Source of the DNA: Vombatus ursinus
Lineage: Eukaryota; Chordata; Mammalia; Diprotodontia; Vombatidae
Direction: 5' to 3'
DNA: 64,000 nucleotides
NCBI RefSeq assembly: GCF_900497805.2
Contig: NW_020948739.1
Location: 11,419,968 to 11,483,967 of the forward strand
The position numbers and the translations under genes are program-made. The notes beneath the pieces were generated by a model. That model worked only from the letters and a program-made list of their open reading frames with translations. It was not told where the DNA came from and ran no database searches. Shown one piece after another: positions 23,325 to 34,439 of this stretch (position 1 is the stretch's first letter; each line of letters begins with the position of its first letter).

Positions 23325-23955
23325 TAGTGACATTTCTATAGGACCTTGAGGCTTGTAAGAACAACAACAACAACAACAACAATAATAATAATAACTACCA
23401 TCTATATAGGGCTTTAAGGTTTGTAAAGTACTTTACAAATTATCTCATTTTATCCTTACAACAACCCTGGGAGGGAGGTGCTATTATTATCTCCATTTTG
23501 TTTTACAGATGAAGAAACTGAGGCAGAGTTCGGGGGGTGGTGGTAAGTGACTCATCCAGGGTCATAGAGCTGGTAAGTGTCAAAGGTTGAATTTAAACTC
23601 AGGTCTTCAAGATTCCTGGTCTAGTGCTCTATCCACTACACTGCCTAGTTGCAAAGTTTGGTAAAGCACTTGAAATATGTTAATCCTCATAACAAACCCT
23701 TTGAGATGAGTGCTATTATTATCACAATTTTATAGATGAAAACCTTGAAGTGAAGAGAATAATTCAATTCATTTCAACCAGTTTGGTACAAGAGAAAAGG
23801 TGCTAGATTTGGAATCAGAGAACCTGGGTTCATATCTAAGCTCTGCTCCTTGTGATCTTAACAAAGTCTGGGCCTCAGTTTACTTTTCCTTAAAGTGTAG
23901 GGATTGTGCTAGGTGACCTTCTGAGGTCTTTTCCATATAGACATCTTATTATCCT
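23325..23955 (+). repeat. CORE-SINE with (CAA)n(TAA)n head, then SINE
   Basis: (CAA)n followed by (TAA)n at about 23359-23394, then 'gctttaaggtttgtaaagta', 'tacaacaaccctgggaggga', 'cagatgaagaaactgaggca' to about 23665. 23785-23955 is a tRNA-SINE (gctagatttggaatcagaga). Confidence 0.7.
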
Positions 23956-25904
23956 ACTTCAAAATATCACTGACAAAATATTCTCTCATGCATCATGATC
24001 TCTCTTTTAATGAAATCCTGGAATCCTCATGATCCTTAATCTTTCTTTTTATTCCAAATTTAAAGGCATATTCTTTATTCCACTCTTTTCCTGTTTTAAC
24101 TCTACCGGGTATCTTTGATCAATCACTGCTTTCCACTCGTTTCAATACTAAGACCTGTTCATATCTTGCTTCTATGGCATGTTCCCTTTTGGCTATTGGT
24201 ATGGTTTCTCACTGTTTATATAAACAATGATAAAAGCACTTTCCTCTTGCCTCAAGATTCCTCATTCTTTGAAGTCAGCCTTTCTCCCCTGGCACCCTCC
24301 TCCCCAAGTAGGTCACACTGTTTTATATTTGAATAGGATAATGATATTGATATAAAATTGTCATTCTGGACACGTGAAGGCAATTCTTACAGTTTTATGA
24401 ATATCATAGAAGTGATTCATTGGAACACATACTTTGGGCTCAGCAGGAGAGAGGACTGGAGTTTCTGATCCTAGCTAAAGGACATGTATGACCAGAGGCT
24501 CCAGATTGGCTCCCAACTGTAAGGTGGTTTCATCAAAGAGAATTGGACAATGAACTAAGAGCAGCCCACTTAGCAGACTTAGTAGAGAAGTAGCTTTGTC
24601 TGTCTGTGAGCCTCTCTCTTCGTCTTCCCTTTTCTGCTGCTGGTAGCTGTGGGAGTGATTCTCACATCTGCAAGTCCATGGGCTGTCCAAGTCCAAGGAG
24701 AGAGACTGACCCCAGATCTGGGACCCCCAGCTGCTGTCTCTGCTTTGTATTTCTTTTCCTGAGCACAGGTAACCAGACAAGAGGGATAGACCTTTCAGGA
24801 GTGTTTACCCCAGGAGTTCCTGAGTTCCTCAGTCAGGGTTGATTGGCAGTAAGAGTTTTCTGCAGCTATACCCTTCTTAGAAAAGATGACCACTCATGGA
24901 AAGGTGAGATCAATCCATGCCTTGGATGACCAGAAAATATAGGTCTTGAGGGAGTTGTATGGACAGTGCGGAACCAAGGTAAAGGTCATCCACTAAGACC
25001 CACTAAGTGTTTCATGTTTCCATGTTTTATGTACCTACCTCCTAAAAGGGTAGAGTAGGAGTTATGGGTCATTGTTTTATGTTTTAAGTCTTTGTCAGTG
25101 TGTGCTTATGAATCTTTGATGTTTTAAGTATTTCTTCTGTGTGGAGGAAAAATAACTATTCTATACATAATCTACCTTTTACATTCTTTCTAATTCCTTC
25201 AGGGAAGACCCTACACTTGAACCAAACCCTGCAGGATGGGGTTGCATAGAACTAGAGATAATGAGTGAGTGAAAAAAAAAGTCTGATCCCTCTCTTTAGA
25301 GATCAGACTCTCCAGGACTGAATTCAGTCTATGTGATTCCGGAACTGGGGATTTTTAATGGAAGAGGGTACCCCAGCCTCCCTAGGCCACTGGATTTGTT
25401 ACCATATAAACATGTGGGAATACCTACCTATGATTTAGAAGATGTGTCCTAGGGAGTTGCCTGAGAGATACTCACTCAGCCAGTAAATATCAGAGGTAGG
25501 ATATGAATCCACATTTTCCTGACTCTAATGCTGTCTAGCTGCCTTTATACCATGTGCTAGATTCTAGAAAATGGTTAGAAATGCAGGAAACAAGAATCAG
25601 ATGACAAAAGAAGGAGTCTAAACACTGCATTTGGCATATAGGAATTAGTGTTATAAAGGACCATAATGACTGCTCACTTTAAAAGAAGGTTAAGTTACTG
25701 ACTGACCTCTAATAGGCTATAGTTAGACTGGTTCCCTATCTATCCTAGGTCTATATTTGAGTACTTTCTGTTTGTTTGTTTGTTTTGTTTCGGACCAGAC
25801 ATGATTTCATTAGTATAAGGCACTCCCACTTAGGAAATGCCCCCCAAATCAATGCAGATCAGCACCTACTGTATAATTTATAATCCAAGAAAAGTACCTT
25901 GGAT
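23956..25904. other. Mostly unassigned; CORE tail at 25470-25550
   Basis: About 1.9 kb without clear genes. 25470-25550 is a CORE-SINE tail (agtaaatatcagaggtagg). (GTTT)n at 25768-25786. Open frames at 24115, 24475 and 24606 lack homology that I recognise. Confidence 0.45.
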
Positions 25905-26020
25905 ACTCAAAGATTAAGTGACTTGCCCAGGGTCACATTGCCAGTACATGTCAGAGGTGAGACTTGAACTCAAGGTCTTCTTGATTCTATGGCCTGTTCT
26001 CTACACATTATATCACCCAT
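25905..26020 (+). repeat. 3' half of a CORE-SINE
   Basis: 'gattaagtgacttgcccagg', 'gagacttgaactcaaggtct'. Confidence 0.6.
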
Positions 26021-26526
26021 TGAGGAAAAGAGGGTCTAATAACTGTCAAACTCCAAAGAAATCTTTCTTTTAAAAAATGTATGTTTCTACCCAATTTACT
26101 GCTTTTCTTATCATGATTATGTATTTCTGCATAAAGCTGGTTCCTTGAAAATATTATTTAAATGTCCTTTTCACCTAATATTAAATATAATCTGACAAAG
26201 TTCACAGGCAGTCGTGGGAGAAATCCCAGGGAGCTTCACTGATTGGTTGATGAAGCAACACTGTACATGTCTCATTAGCAAATCCCCCAAGTGAAGAAGA
26301 GGACTAAATGAGGCTCTATGATCCCTCAAGAAAAAAGAGCAGAAAATGTGTGCCATTTAATATTTGGACTAATAATTAAAGACTGGACCATAACAGTTAA
26401 CTGAATATATTGAAACCACGTCAAAATTGAAAACATTTGAAATCATAAACTGAGAGACTAAATGTAAATAGAGATAAATACGTGTCATATAACATATGGA
26501 TAGTGATTGGAATGTCATCTTTTATT
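26021..26526. other. No recognised feature
   Basis: AT-rich sequence without a repeat or exon that I can name. Confidence 0.5.
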
Positions 26527-26805
26527 TTACTCTCAGATGGGGGCAGTTAGGTGGTGCCATAGTACATAGTGCAAGCCAGGCTTTGAGTCAGGGAGACTCA
26601 TCTTTCTGCATTCAAAGCTGGCCTCAGACACTTACTATCTGTGTGACCCTGGGCAGGTCACTAACCCCTATTTGCCTCAGTTTCCTCATCTGTGAAATGA
26701 GCTGGAGAAGGAAATGGCAAACTACTCCAGTTTCTTTGTCAAGGAAACCCCAAATGGGGTCACAAAGAATCAGATACAACTGAAATGACTGAACAACAAA
26801 AACTC
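26527..26805 (+). repeat. Long-form tRNA-derived SINE
   Basis: Nearly full copy: 'gggggcagttaggtggtgcc', 'gtgtgaccctgggcaggtca', 'gctggagaaggaaatggcaa', 'ccaaatggggtcacaaagaa', ending 'gactgaacaacaaaaa'. Confidence 0.85.
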
Positions 26806-26864
26806 TCTGATGAGGAAATTCCTCTTTAAATGCAAATCAACCCCTTCTCTACATTTTAGAGAAC

Positions 26865-27000
26865 TGCCTAGAGCAATAAGAAGTTAAGTGACTTACCCAG
26901 GGTCACAGAGTCATCATTTATCACTTATCATTGAACCTGGAATTTGTTGGCTTTAAAGTCAGCTCTTTACAAACAACATGGCCTATACTCTATACCATGT
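26865..27000 (+). repeat. 3' half of a CORE-SINE
   Basis: 'agttaagtgacttacccagg', 'cattgaacctggaatttgtt'. Confidence 0.55.
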
Positions 27001-27847
27001 ATTAAAATAAAAAAGAGGATGAACATTAAAAAGCTAAATGTTTGGCTCATATTTACCCCTAAACTTAAACATAAGGGAAAACAAATGTTCGATTTTCCTT
27101 AACTGTCATTGCATAAAGGACAACTATTGAGTAAGAAAGGATTTAAAATTCAGAGAGATGAATGAAAAACAGAAAACTACATAAATTCTGAGTTTGCCCT
27201 TAAGCCATTTCTTAGATTTGAATTGCCAAAAATTTCAGAGCAGAATAAAGTAGGTAATATATAGATTCTGGGGTGGACTGTGATAGAGGTTGAGATACCA
27301 GTGGGGAGGGAAACACACCTGGGTCTTGACACGCAATTCAGAAGGAACACTTAAAACTAGAAAAGAAAAAACAAAGGACAAAGCAATGTTACAGAAACGG
27401 GTAGCTAAAACTTGTGAGAAATGAAGGAATCTAAATATATGTAACCAGAAACCAGATGACTCAAAGAGACATAATCACAGTCTATAAATACCTTCAAAGT
27501 AACAATATATGGTAAATGAAGTAAGTGCATTATTCACAGTTCAGGCCATTTCTCCTTGTCCAATTGTCTAAGGAAGATAATGCCCAGAATTAGGTTCCAA
27601 TACTGGAACCTAATTTAGAAATTAAAGACAGTGAGAGAGGTCCTAAAGAATAGTGTTTAGGCATCAAAGAAAAAAGTCAAAGACTTTGGGGTCTAATTTA
27701 AATAAAAATGGCAGGGAAAGGTTTATTGGACTCCTCCACAATAATAGCAATGTGAATAACAACCATATTTACATACCAAAAAAAAGATCAACTTTTTAGC
27801 AGATCGGCAAACATGAATCATTCTGTTAGTACACTTAAATTAAACAC
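27001..27847. other. Apparently single-copy DNA with a strong hairpin
   Basis: No repeat recognised. A perfect 12-bp inverted repeat with a 4-nt loop lies at 27588-27615 (AATTAGGTTCCA / TGGAACCTAATT). Confidence 0.5.
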
Positions 27848-27860
27848 TGAGTGGCTTCTT

Positions 27861-27928
27861 TAAAAAAAAAACAAAAAAAGACCAAAATTTTATTGATCTT
27901 CTTTGTTGTTACATCATCCAATTTCCTT
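27861..27928. mobile_element. 68-bp insertion flanked by a 13-bp direct repeat
   Basis: TGAGTGGCTTCTT occurs at 27848-27860 and 27929-27941, as expected of a target-site duplication. The insert has an A-rich left end and 'ttttattgatcttctttg'. The source element is not identified. Confidence 0.55.
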
Positions 27929-27961
27929 TGAGTGGCTTCTTAAATTTACAATAAAGTTCCT

Positions 27962-28805
27962 GTGCCTTTATTAAAGACACCATGGTATAGTGATAGGAGT
28001 ACTGGGTTAGAAGTCATAAAATCTGGGTTCCAGGCCCAATAACATTACTGTTTAGCTCTGAACAAGACACTTTACTTCTTTGCATTTCAGCTTCCTCATC
28101 AGTAAGATGGTGTTACCACCCTGAATACAGTCCCCTTTCAAATCATGCCTTTGCAATTCCATGCTGGTTGGTCTGTCTGCCACAAGTCTCTCCCTACTCC
28201 AGTCCACCCTCCCCTCAGCTGTCAAAATGAGTTTTTTAAAACCTAGGTCTGACCATGTCATCCCCCCCCACTTCTACATTCCTGTTCAAAAAACTCTGGT
28301 GGCACCCTGTCAGCTCCAAGATCAAATAGAAAATTTTCTCTTTGGCATTCGAAGTCCTTCATAACCTGGCCCTTTCCTATCTTTCCAGTCTTCTTACACC
28401 TTACACTTTCCTTGTCTTTTTGATCCAGTTCCTTGCTGTTCCTTGCACAAGACAACCCAACTCCAGGAATTTTCACCCTCTGTCCCCTATGTTTGGGATG
28501 CTCTTTCTTTCCCATCTCTGCCTCCTGGCTTCCCTGGCTTTGTTCAAGTCCCAGCCAAAATCCCACCTTCTACAAGAAACTTTTCTCAAACTCCCTGTTG
28601 GTGCCTTCCCTCTGTTGATTATTTTGTATATATCTTGTCTGTACATGAGATGTTGGTGTGTTGTCATTCACACATACATACACACACACACACACACATA
28701 CACAATTAGGGTGTAGGCTTCTGCAGAGAGAGGACTATCTTTTACCTTTCTTTGTGGTCCCAGTCATAGTGCATGGCACATAGTAGGTGCTTATTGACTA
28801 ACCCA
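27962..28805 (+). repeat. tRNA-SINE followed by L2 3' region
   Basis: 27962-28120 is a SINE (caccatggtatagtgatagg). 28150-28805 is L2: 'ctactccagtccaccctcc', 'aaaacctaggtctgaccatg', 'cattcgaagtccttcataac', 'gtgcatggcacatagtaggt'. (CA)n at 28679-28698. The overlapping 102- and 124-codon frames here are LINE sequence. Confidence 0.75.
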
Positions 28806-28839
28806 TAGCTCCCTCACAGTGTAGTTGTGAACCTTCTAT

Positions 28840-29020
28840 GATCACACATTTGGAGCTAGAAGGGACCTTGGAGATCATTTAGATCAACCTATCATTTTGC
28901 AGATAAGGAAACCAAGGCTTGGAGAGAAGTGACTTGCCCAAGTCACACAAACAGAGTTAAGATGCAAACCCAGGTTCTCTGACTCTAAAGCCAGTGGTCT
29001 TTTCGACTCTACCACATACC
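28840..29020 (+). repeat. MIR-like SINE
   Basis: 'tttggagctagaagggacct', 'cattttgcagataaggaaac', 'gatgcaaacccaggttctct'. Confidence 0.6.
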
Positions 29021-29579
29021 AAATGAGAGGATGTGTGGGAAAGCATTTTGGAAAAGGATTGAGAGTTGTACATATGCAAAACAGAATTATTCCTATGTAT
29101 CTGGAAGCTGTTTTTTTAAACGGATTAATATTGTCATTCACTGCTTCTTTCCTCTATTATGGGAAAGATAACTTCAAAAAACATCCTGTGCTTTCTGAGA
29201 GTACTGTTATCCCCTTAAGCCAAACAAACCACCTGGTCCCAGTAACGCATGGAGCCACCTGAACTCCGAAAGACATTGCCTTGGCCAGGTTCTTACGGGC
29301 AGCCCCGTATGCCCATCATATCATGGAACTAGAAATGTAAAAGCTTGGTCAGAAAAATATAGCCAGCTCAAGGCCACAAATTATCCCAAACTCTTTGTAT
29401 AGCTAATATTTTAAATTTTCTTCCCCAAAACAAAATTTTATGAGTACTAGTAATAAATAAAAAAGTTAAGTACAAGTAGCCTCAACCATTCAAGATCCCC
29501 AGATCAGGGTCATGGCCAAAATGCAAGATGGAAGGCACTGAAATAATTTAACAACTCGATAAACCAACCTTCTAATGTT
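29021..29579. other. No recognised feature
   Basis: Single-copy-like sequence. The short open frames show no domain. Confidence 0.5.
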
Positions 29580-29700
29580 TGGTTCATGCAATCATTCATT
29601 TAACAAAAATTTATGAAATACCTACTACATGCTGAACACTGTGTTTTATGCTGAGGTTAAAAATGTAAAGTACTGTCCCTTTAAGGCACTGCCTTTTCAT
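29580..29700 (-). repeat. L2 3' end
   Basis: Reverse orientation 'catttaacaaaaatttatga', 'acatgctgaacactgtg', 'tactgtccctttaaggca'. Confidence 0.5.
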
Positions 29701-30804
29701 ATAGACCAGTCTGATGCTGAGAGAAACAGAAAAAATACTTTTGTGTAAAGAAAAAGTGAAAATCAACTAGTAAAGGATATAAGATATTGCCTTTTTTATA
29801 GCTGAACAGTTTGATTCTTGAAAAGAGTAGGAAAAGAACTCTAGTTTAATAAAAACTGCTAAAATATGTATGTAAAGAAATCTACTCTTCAGCTAAGATT
29901 TTAGAAACTTATTGTAGCATAAACATAAAGGCTTAAATAACTTTGCAGAGGATGTAGGGTGATGTCTGGTTTGCATATGAATGATTGATAGGTTAAAGGG
30001 GGCAGAGAAAGAACTTTTATTTCTTAAAAACTGATAAAATGTGAATTTGAAGAAAGAGTTTGCAATATGGACTCAGATGGAGGATTGTTCTGAAAACTGA
30101 TTAGTGGTTGGAGATGTAGAGCATTGTGGTCCCTCAGCTCATTTGCATGTAATTGTTTTAAGACTTAAGAGGATAAAACTCATAAGATGAAAAAGTTACG
30201 TATCTGTTTGGAGACTAGGGGATGATTAAATAAGAACTTGATTTCATAGTGGAGATTTGCTGTTTTTAACCTCTTAAGAGAAAGATGATTTTTGAGTACC
30301 AGAATGCACTGATTTAAGGCCCTGAAAGTGTATGGGGAAGACAACTGAAGAACTGAGCAGGAGAGAAAAGATTCAGAAGGGGGTGGGAAAGCACCCCCAT
30401 CACAGCTGTTTGAAGAAATCAGCAATAGGAATATTCAGCTGACAAGAAAGTTTTGGCTTCTAGTTTCTCAGTTGAATCAAGAGTGGAGCTGGTTTGGAAA
30501 ACAGTTTCAGTTCTGGCTACTGCCCTTTGGTGCCCTTCAACAGGGGAGGTGAAGCTTTTCAGAAGCTTCAGCTATCCTTGCTGCCTTCTCTTGCTGCAGA
30601 AGAAAAAACAGGGAGGGAGGAGGAGGAAATGTAGGCTTTGTAGTTGTTTTCTTGCATGGGAGGAAATGCTGAGATGCAACTGGACGATGAAGGTTGTGGT
30701 AGGTGACAAACTGACTAGGATCACTGATCAGAGAGTCAAACCTGAGCTATTTTGTTGTGAGTTCTATTTGTTCCAATCTGATTGGATGACACAATATCCT
30801 GATG

Positions 30805-31150
30805 CGTGGATACTTTACAGATATTATCCCATTTTTAAAAATCATCACAGCAACCTGGGAGGTAGGGGCTATTGTTGTTGTTGTTGTTCAGTTGTGTCTG
30901 ACTCTTTGTGACCCCATTTGGGGTTTTCTTGACAAAGATAATGGAGTGGTTTGGTTTGTCATTTCCTTCTTTTACAGATGAGGAAACTGAGGCAAACAGG
31001 GTTAAGTGACTTGCCCAGGGTCACACAGCTAATAAGTGTCTGAGGCCAGGTTTGAACTCAAGAAGACGAGTCTTCCTGACTCCAGGCCTGGCACTTTATC
31101 CATTGTGTCCATCTAGTTGTTCCATCGGCTATTATTATCCCCATTTCATA
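30805..31150 (+). repeat. CORE-SINE split by another SINE
   Basis: Left part 'acttacagatattatccca'-like to 'cctgggaggtaggggctatt'; right part 'ggctattattatccccattt'. The intervening 30872-31124 is a minus-strand tRNA-SINE. Confidence 0.65.
30872..31124 (-). mobile_element. Long-form tRNA-derived SINE, antisense
   Basis: Read on the plus strand as (TTG)n, 'cagttgtgtctgactctttg', 'ccccatttggggttttcttg', 'gtgacttgcccagggtcaca', 'gactccaggcctggcacttt', 'ccatctagttgttcc'. The flanking 'ggctatt' is repeated on both sides, consistent with a target duplication in the older CORE-SINE. Confidence 0.75.
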
Positions 31151-31934
31151 AGCTGGCTTGTTCTTATCTATTGAGTCCAGAGATATTTGGGATATTTGCA
31201 TTTCTTTGGTTTAAAGGAAACCATTTTCCAACTAAATACTGTAGCATTTTTTCAACACCCTTTTGAGTGTAGTTTTAAGTTGAAAGAGCTTTCGCAACTG
31301 CTACATCAGGTCCAGAATGGAATAGGATTTGCCCAGCTGGAGAGCACTAAAGATCAGCAGACTAGAAGTTAGCAAGGAAATGATTTTGTAGGATGTAGAT
31401 GTTCCTGTATGTAAGACCAGTAACAACCAAGCCAGCAGTCCGGAGTTGGGGATTACCCTGCAAGCATGGGTTTTCCTCCCCCATGTACGTCTGTGACAGA
31501 TTTCTGTGTATCCACTCTCCCCCATGGATACTGAGTACATTGGTAGAAGAGTGTAATCTAGGCTTATGTATGATTTGTAATGTATTTATCATTCCTACAT
31601 TTGCTTTAATACATGAGTACTTAAGATGGTATTATTATTTATTTTTGCTAAATAAATGTTGAAGATCTGAAAGTGCCATTATTATGAGTGTCTCATTTGT
31701 ATAAATGGAATTGAACTGATTGGGGCTGAAGAGCTAAAACACTGAGTTGGGGAAATGTATTTCTTCTCCCCACTTCCCCTCAAAAAAAGAGAGATTAATC
31801 TCCTAGGACTGCATGGTGGTTCTTTTGGGGTACCTAGACCTTCTACTATGAGACGTGAGGCCTTCAACATACACCTCATGTAAATGTGACACAAAGTCAA
31901 AAATGAAGTCGCTCTTGTCCTCGAAGAGCTTACA

Positions 31935-32225
31935 CATCATTGGGAGTTGTTCTATAATAATATTAACTATCATTAATAGTTCATAATAATACTAATAGGT
32001 ACTATTTCTTTAGCACTTTAAGGTTTGCAAAGTGCTTTACAAATATCTCATTTTTTTAATCTTCACAACAACCTTCGGATATAGGGGTTAACATTATCTC
32101 CATTTTACAGGTAATGAAACTGAGGCAGAGGCCAAGTGACTTTCCCAGAGTCGCAGAACTAGATCTGATTTCAGGTGTTCCTTACTCCAGGTCCAGCATT
32201 CTATCCACCATGCCACCTTGATGAT
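31935..32225 (+). repeat. CORE-SINE
   Basis: 'gcactttaaggtttgcaaag', 'cacaacaaccttcggatat', 'ccattttacaggtaatgaaa', 'ttctatccaccatgccacct'. Confidence 0.7.
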
Positions 32226-32461
32226 CATAGCTCTCAGATTTTCAAGGCACCATAGAGATTACCTAGGTCTACTATGACTGATGCCCAACCCTCTCATTTT
32301 GAAATTGATTATTAAGAAAATAACTGGAGAACTGAATATCACCCAATGAGCACCTATAAACCTTTTTTATGAATGAAGCATTTATACTTTGTATATTCCA
32401 TACCATGAATCACAGAATTGGCAATAAGAAGTAAAGTGTTTTTTTTTAAAGGCTAGAAGTA

Positions 32462-32613
32462 ATGGGGCAGCTAGGTGGCACAGTGGATAGAGCGCTGGCC
32501 TTGGATTCAGGAGGACCTGAGTTCGAATCCAGCCTCAGACACATAACAATTACTAGCTGTGTGACCCTGGGCAAGTCACTTAACCCCAGTGCCCCCCCAC
32601 AAAAAAATAAAGT
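32462..32613 (+). mobile_element. Young tRNA-derived SINE with target-site duplication
   Basis: Well-preserved: 'ggggcagctaggtggcacag', 'gagttcgaatccagcctcag', 'gtgtgaccctgggcaagtca', A-rich tail. CTAGAAGTA is duplicated at 32453-32461 and 32614-32622. 'gttcgaatcc' retains a tRNA B-box. Confidence 0.9.
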
Positions 32614-32689
32614 CTAGAAGTAGCATCATGACACTACTGTGACCCATCAACTCCCATTTGTTGCCAGATTGGGGAAATCACATGTTGTG

Positions 32690-33090
32690 GAGCTGGGAGT
32701 GACCTCTATGGTCATCAATTCTAGTCCAACAGTTGTCAGAATGTGGTCCAGGTCCCCCTAAGGGTGTTCAAGACCCTTCCAGCGGGGTTGTGAGATCAAA
32801 ATTATTTTTATAACAATACTAAGATATTTTAATTTTTAATATACTAATTTTCAATAGTTATAACTCACATAAACAAAAGCTCCTTAGAGGGTCCTCAATA
32901 ATATTTAAGAATTTAATGGCACCCTGAGACTCTGAAAACCACCAATCTAGTCCAAACGTTGTTGCATGGGAAAAAAAAATTGAAGCCCAGAGAGGGCAAG
33001 TGATCAGATTTCTGCAGAGTTACACAGTTAATAAGCAGCAGAGTCAGAATTCAAGGCCAAATTTTCTATTTCCAAATTGGGTGGTCTTCC
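32690..33090 (+). repeat. MIR-like SINE opened by a hAT element
   Basis: Left piece 'gagctgggagtgacctctat...ctagtcca', right piece 'ctagtccaaacgttgttgca...agcccagagagggcaag...attcaaggcc'. Confidence 0.5.
32729..32946. mobile_element. hAT-Charlie-like element with 8-bp target duplication
   Basis: CTAGTCCA is at 32721-32728 and 32947-32954. Left end 'acagttgtcagaatgtggtc' and minus-strand right end 'attggtggttttcagagtct' form imperfect inverted repeats of the Charlie type. The interior 'agatcaaaattatttttata' resembles known Charlie-group MITEs. 218 bp, non-autonomous. Confidence 0.75.
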
Positions 33091-33404
33091 CACTTAGCCA
33101 TGTTTTGGTCCCTATTCGTAGTAGGCCTAAAGAGGTATATCAAAGGAGAATGTTTTGTACAGTTTTGCCTCAATGTCTAAGTCTTATCTTCAGGCAAACA
33201 TGGACCTACTCTGTTAGTGGACAACCAGTGGACAAACGACGATGTTACCCCTCTGACCCCTCAATCAACTATATAAAGTGGGTCCCAATGCTGTATTCTA
33301 TCAAAAGGAATTTCACAGCAAGCTCTTTGGAGGACAGGGAGCTTGCCTTCTATTTCTTTGTCCTATATCATAGTGTCTATTACAGCATCACTCACAACAG
33401 ACAT

Positions 33405-33545
33405 TCATAGAATCATAGATATAGAACGGAAAGTAACCTCAGAGGTTATCCAATCCATTACCTAATTTATAGATGAGGAAACTGAGGGCCACAGAGGTTA
33501 AGTGACTTGCCCAATTGCATAGTAATTTACTGAATGATGGCAGAG
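33405..33545 (+). repeat. MIR-like SINE
   Basis: 'atagaatcatagatatagaa', 'taatttatagatgaggaaac', 'gttaagtgacttgcccaatt'. Preceded by 33091-33404, in which I see nothing supportable. Confidence 0.6.
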
Positions 33546-33964
33546 TCTACCATTGTTATTTTCCAAATTTGTTGAAACGTTTCTAACTTTCTTTCTAGCA
33601 ATAACAGGACATTAAAACACATGAAAAATGTGAGGCTCACCGTGGTTGTCCCATTTGTTAAAAGCTCAATAATAAGGTAAATTAACAAAGCTGCAGTCCC
33701 TATTCCATGGTTTTCTCAGTTAGTGGACCTCCAGTATTACTACAGAACAATGGAAATTAGAAAAGAAAAGCTGATGTGCACAGGGAATTCTGGGTTGCAG
33801 ATGAACTCAAGTGGTGAATTTGGTCCCCTATTAGGAGCAAACTGAATATGATTTCTATTGTGCCATTTTATTTTCTACTTCCTAAAGTAGAAAAATGGGT
33901 ATAATTATTGCAAGTTTCCAGTTTCCCATTTAGCTTTTTTTTTTTAAAGGCAAAAGAGGGAACC
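33546..33964. other. No recognised feature
   Basis: AT-rich DNA without repeat or gene signals. Confidence 0.5.
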
Positions 33965-34170
33965 ACCACTAGAATTACAGGACCTGGCTATATTACATAC
34001 TACCTGTGTGGCCTTAAACAAGTCAGTCAAATCATTTAATATTTCTGGGCCTCAGTTCCTCATCTGTCTCCCCCCTCCAAAAAAAACAACAAAAAACCGA
34101 GAAGGTTGGACTTGATGGTCTACAAGATCACTTTCAACCCTAATCTAGGATCCTATGAGCCCTAGATTTT
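33965..34170 (+). repeat. tRNA-derived SINE
   Basis: 'gaattacaggacctggctat', 'tgtggccttaaacaagtcag', 'cctcagttcctcatctgtct', 'gttggacttgatggtctaca'. Confidence 0.6.
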
Positions 34171-34439
34171 TATTATTCCTCTTAACTCCCTACATTTCTA
34201 TTATTTGCACTCTAGGTCTTTGGATAAATCACAAATGGTATATTTATATACAATAAATTTCTGAGAAATTGCCTGGAACACCTGTTTTAGTCAATAAAAT
34301 ACAAATGAACCTGTCTAAGTTTTTTGCATATATTTCTGCTAACGTAAGGTCTCAGAAGTGTCTGAGAATCTCTACACATGTCAAATGATGGGAGACAGCC
34401 CCATACAATCCAATTACTTTACAAATTTGCAGGATGCAC

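Larger units (their letters stand above)
29701..31690. other. Unassigned 2-kb block, possibly one unrecognised element
   Basis: Apart from the nested SINEs at 30805-31150, this interval has no repeat I can name. Two A-rich stretches look like diverged copies of each other ('aaaagaactctagtttaataaaaactgctaaaat' near 29833 versus 29,010 bases of offset-free equivalent near 30010: 'gaacttttatttcttaaaaa'). The far end has AATAAA near 31650. Octamer-like ATTTGCAT is at about 30140. The 152-codon open frame at 30453-30911 runs into the SINE and is not convincing. Confidence 0.3.

Noticed and set aside
23359-23394. Regular short repeats that might suggest an array
   Set aside because: Simple (CAA)n(TAA)n microsatellite at a SINE head. 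No repeat-spacer organisation; no CRISPR expected in a mammalian genome.
24606-24842. Frame starting MSLSLRLPFSAAGSCG with a GTAACC after it
   Set aside because: Signal-peptide-like only by composition; no homologue recognised and no partner exon visible.
28258-28716. Overlapping frames of 60-124 codons on both strands
   Set aside because: L2 3' region plus a (CA)n run; typical of this LINE and not coding.
30453-30911. 152-codon plus-strand open frame, the longest in the window
   Set aside because: It ends inside an antisense SINE (its Cys run is the (TTG)n tail), has no domain I recognise and no splice context.
32462-32613. tRNA-like A/B box sequence
   Set aside because: It belongs to a SINE with A tail and target duplication, not a functional tRNA gene.
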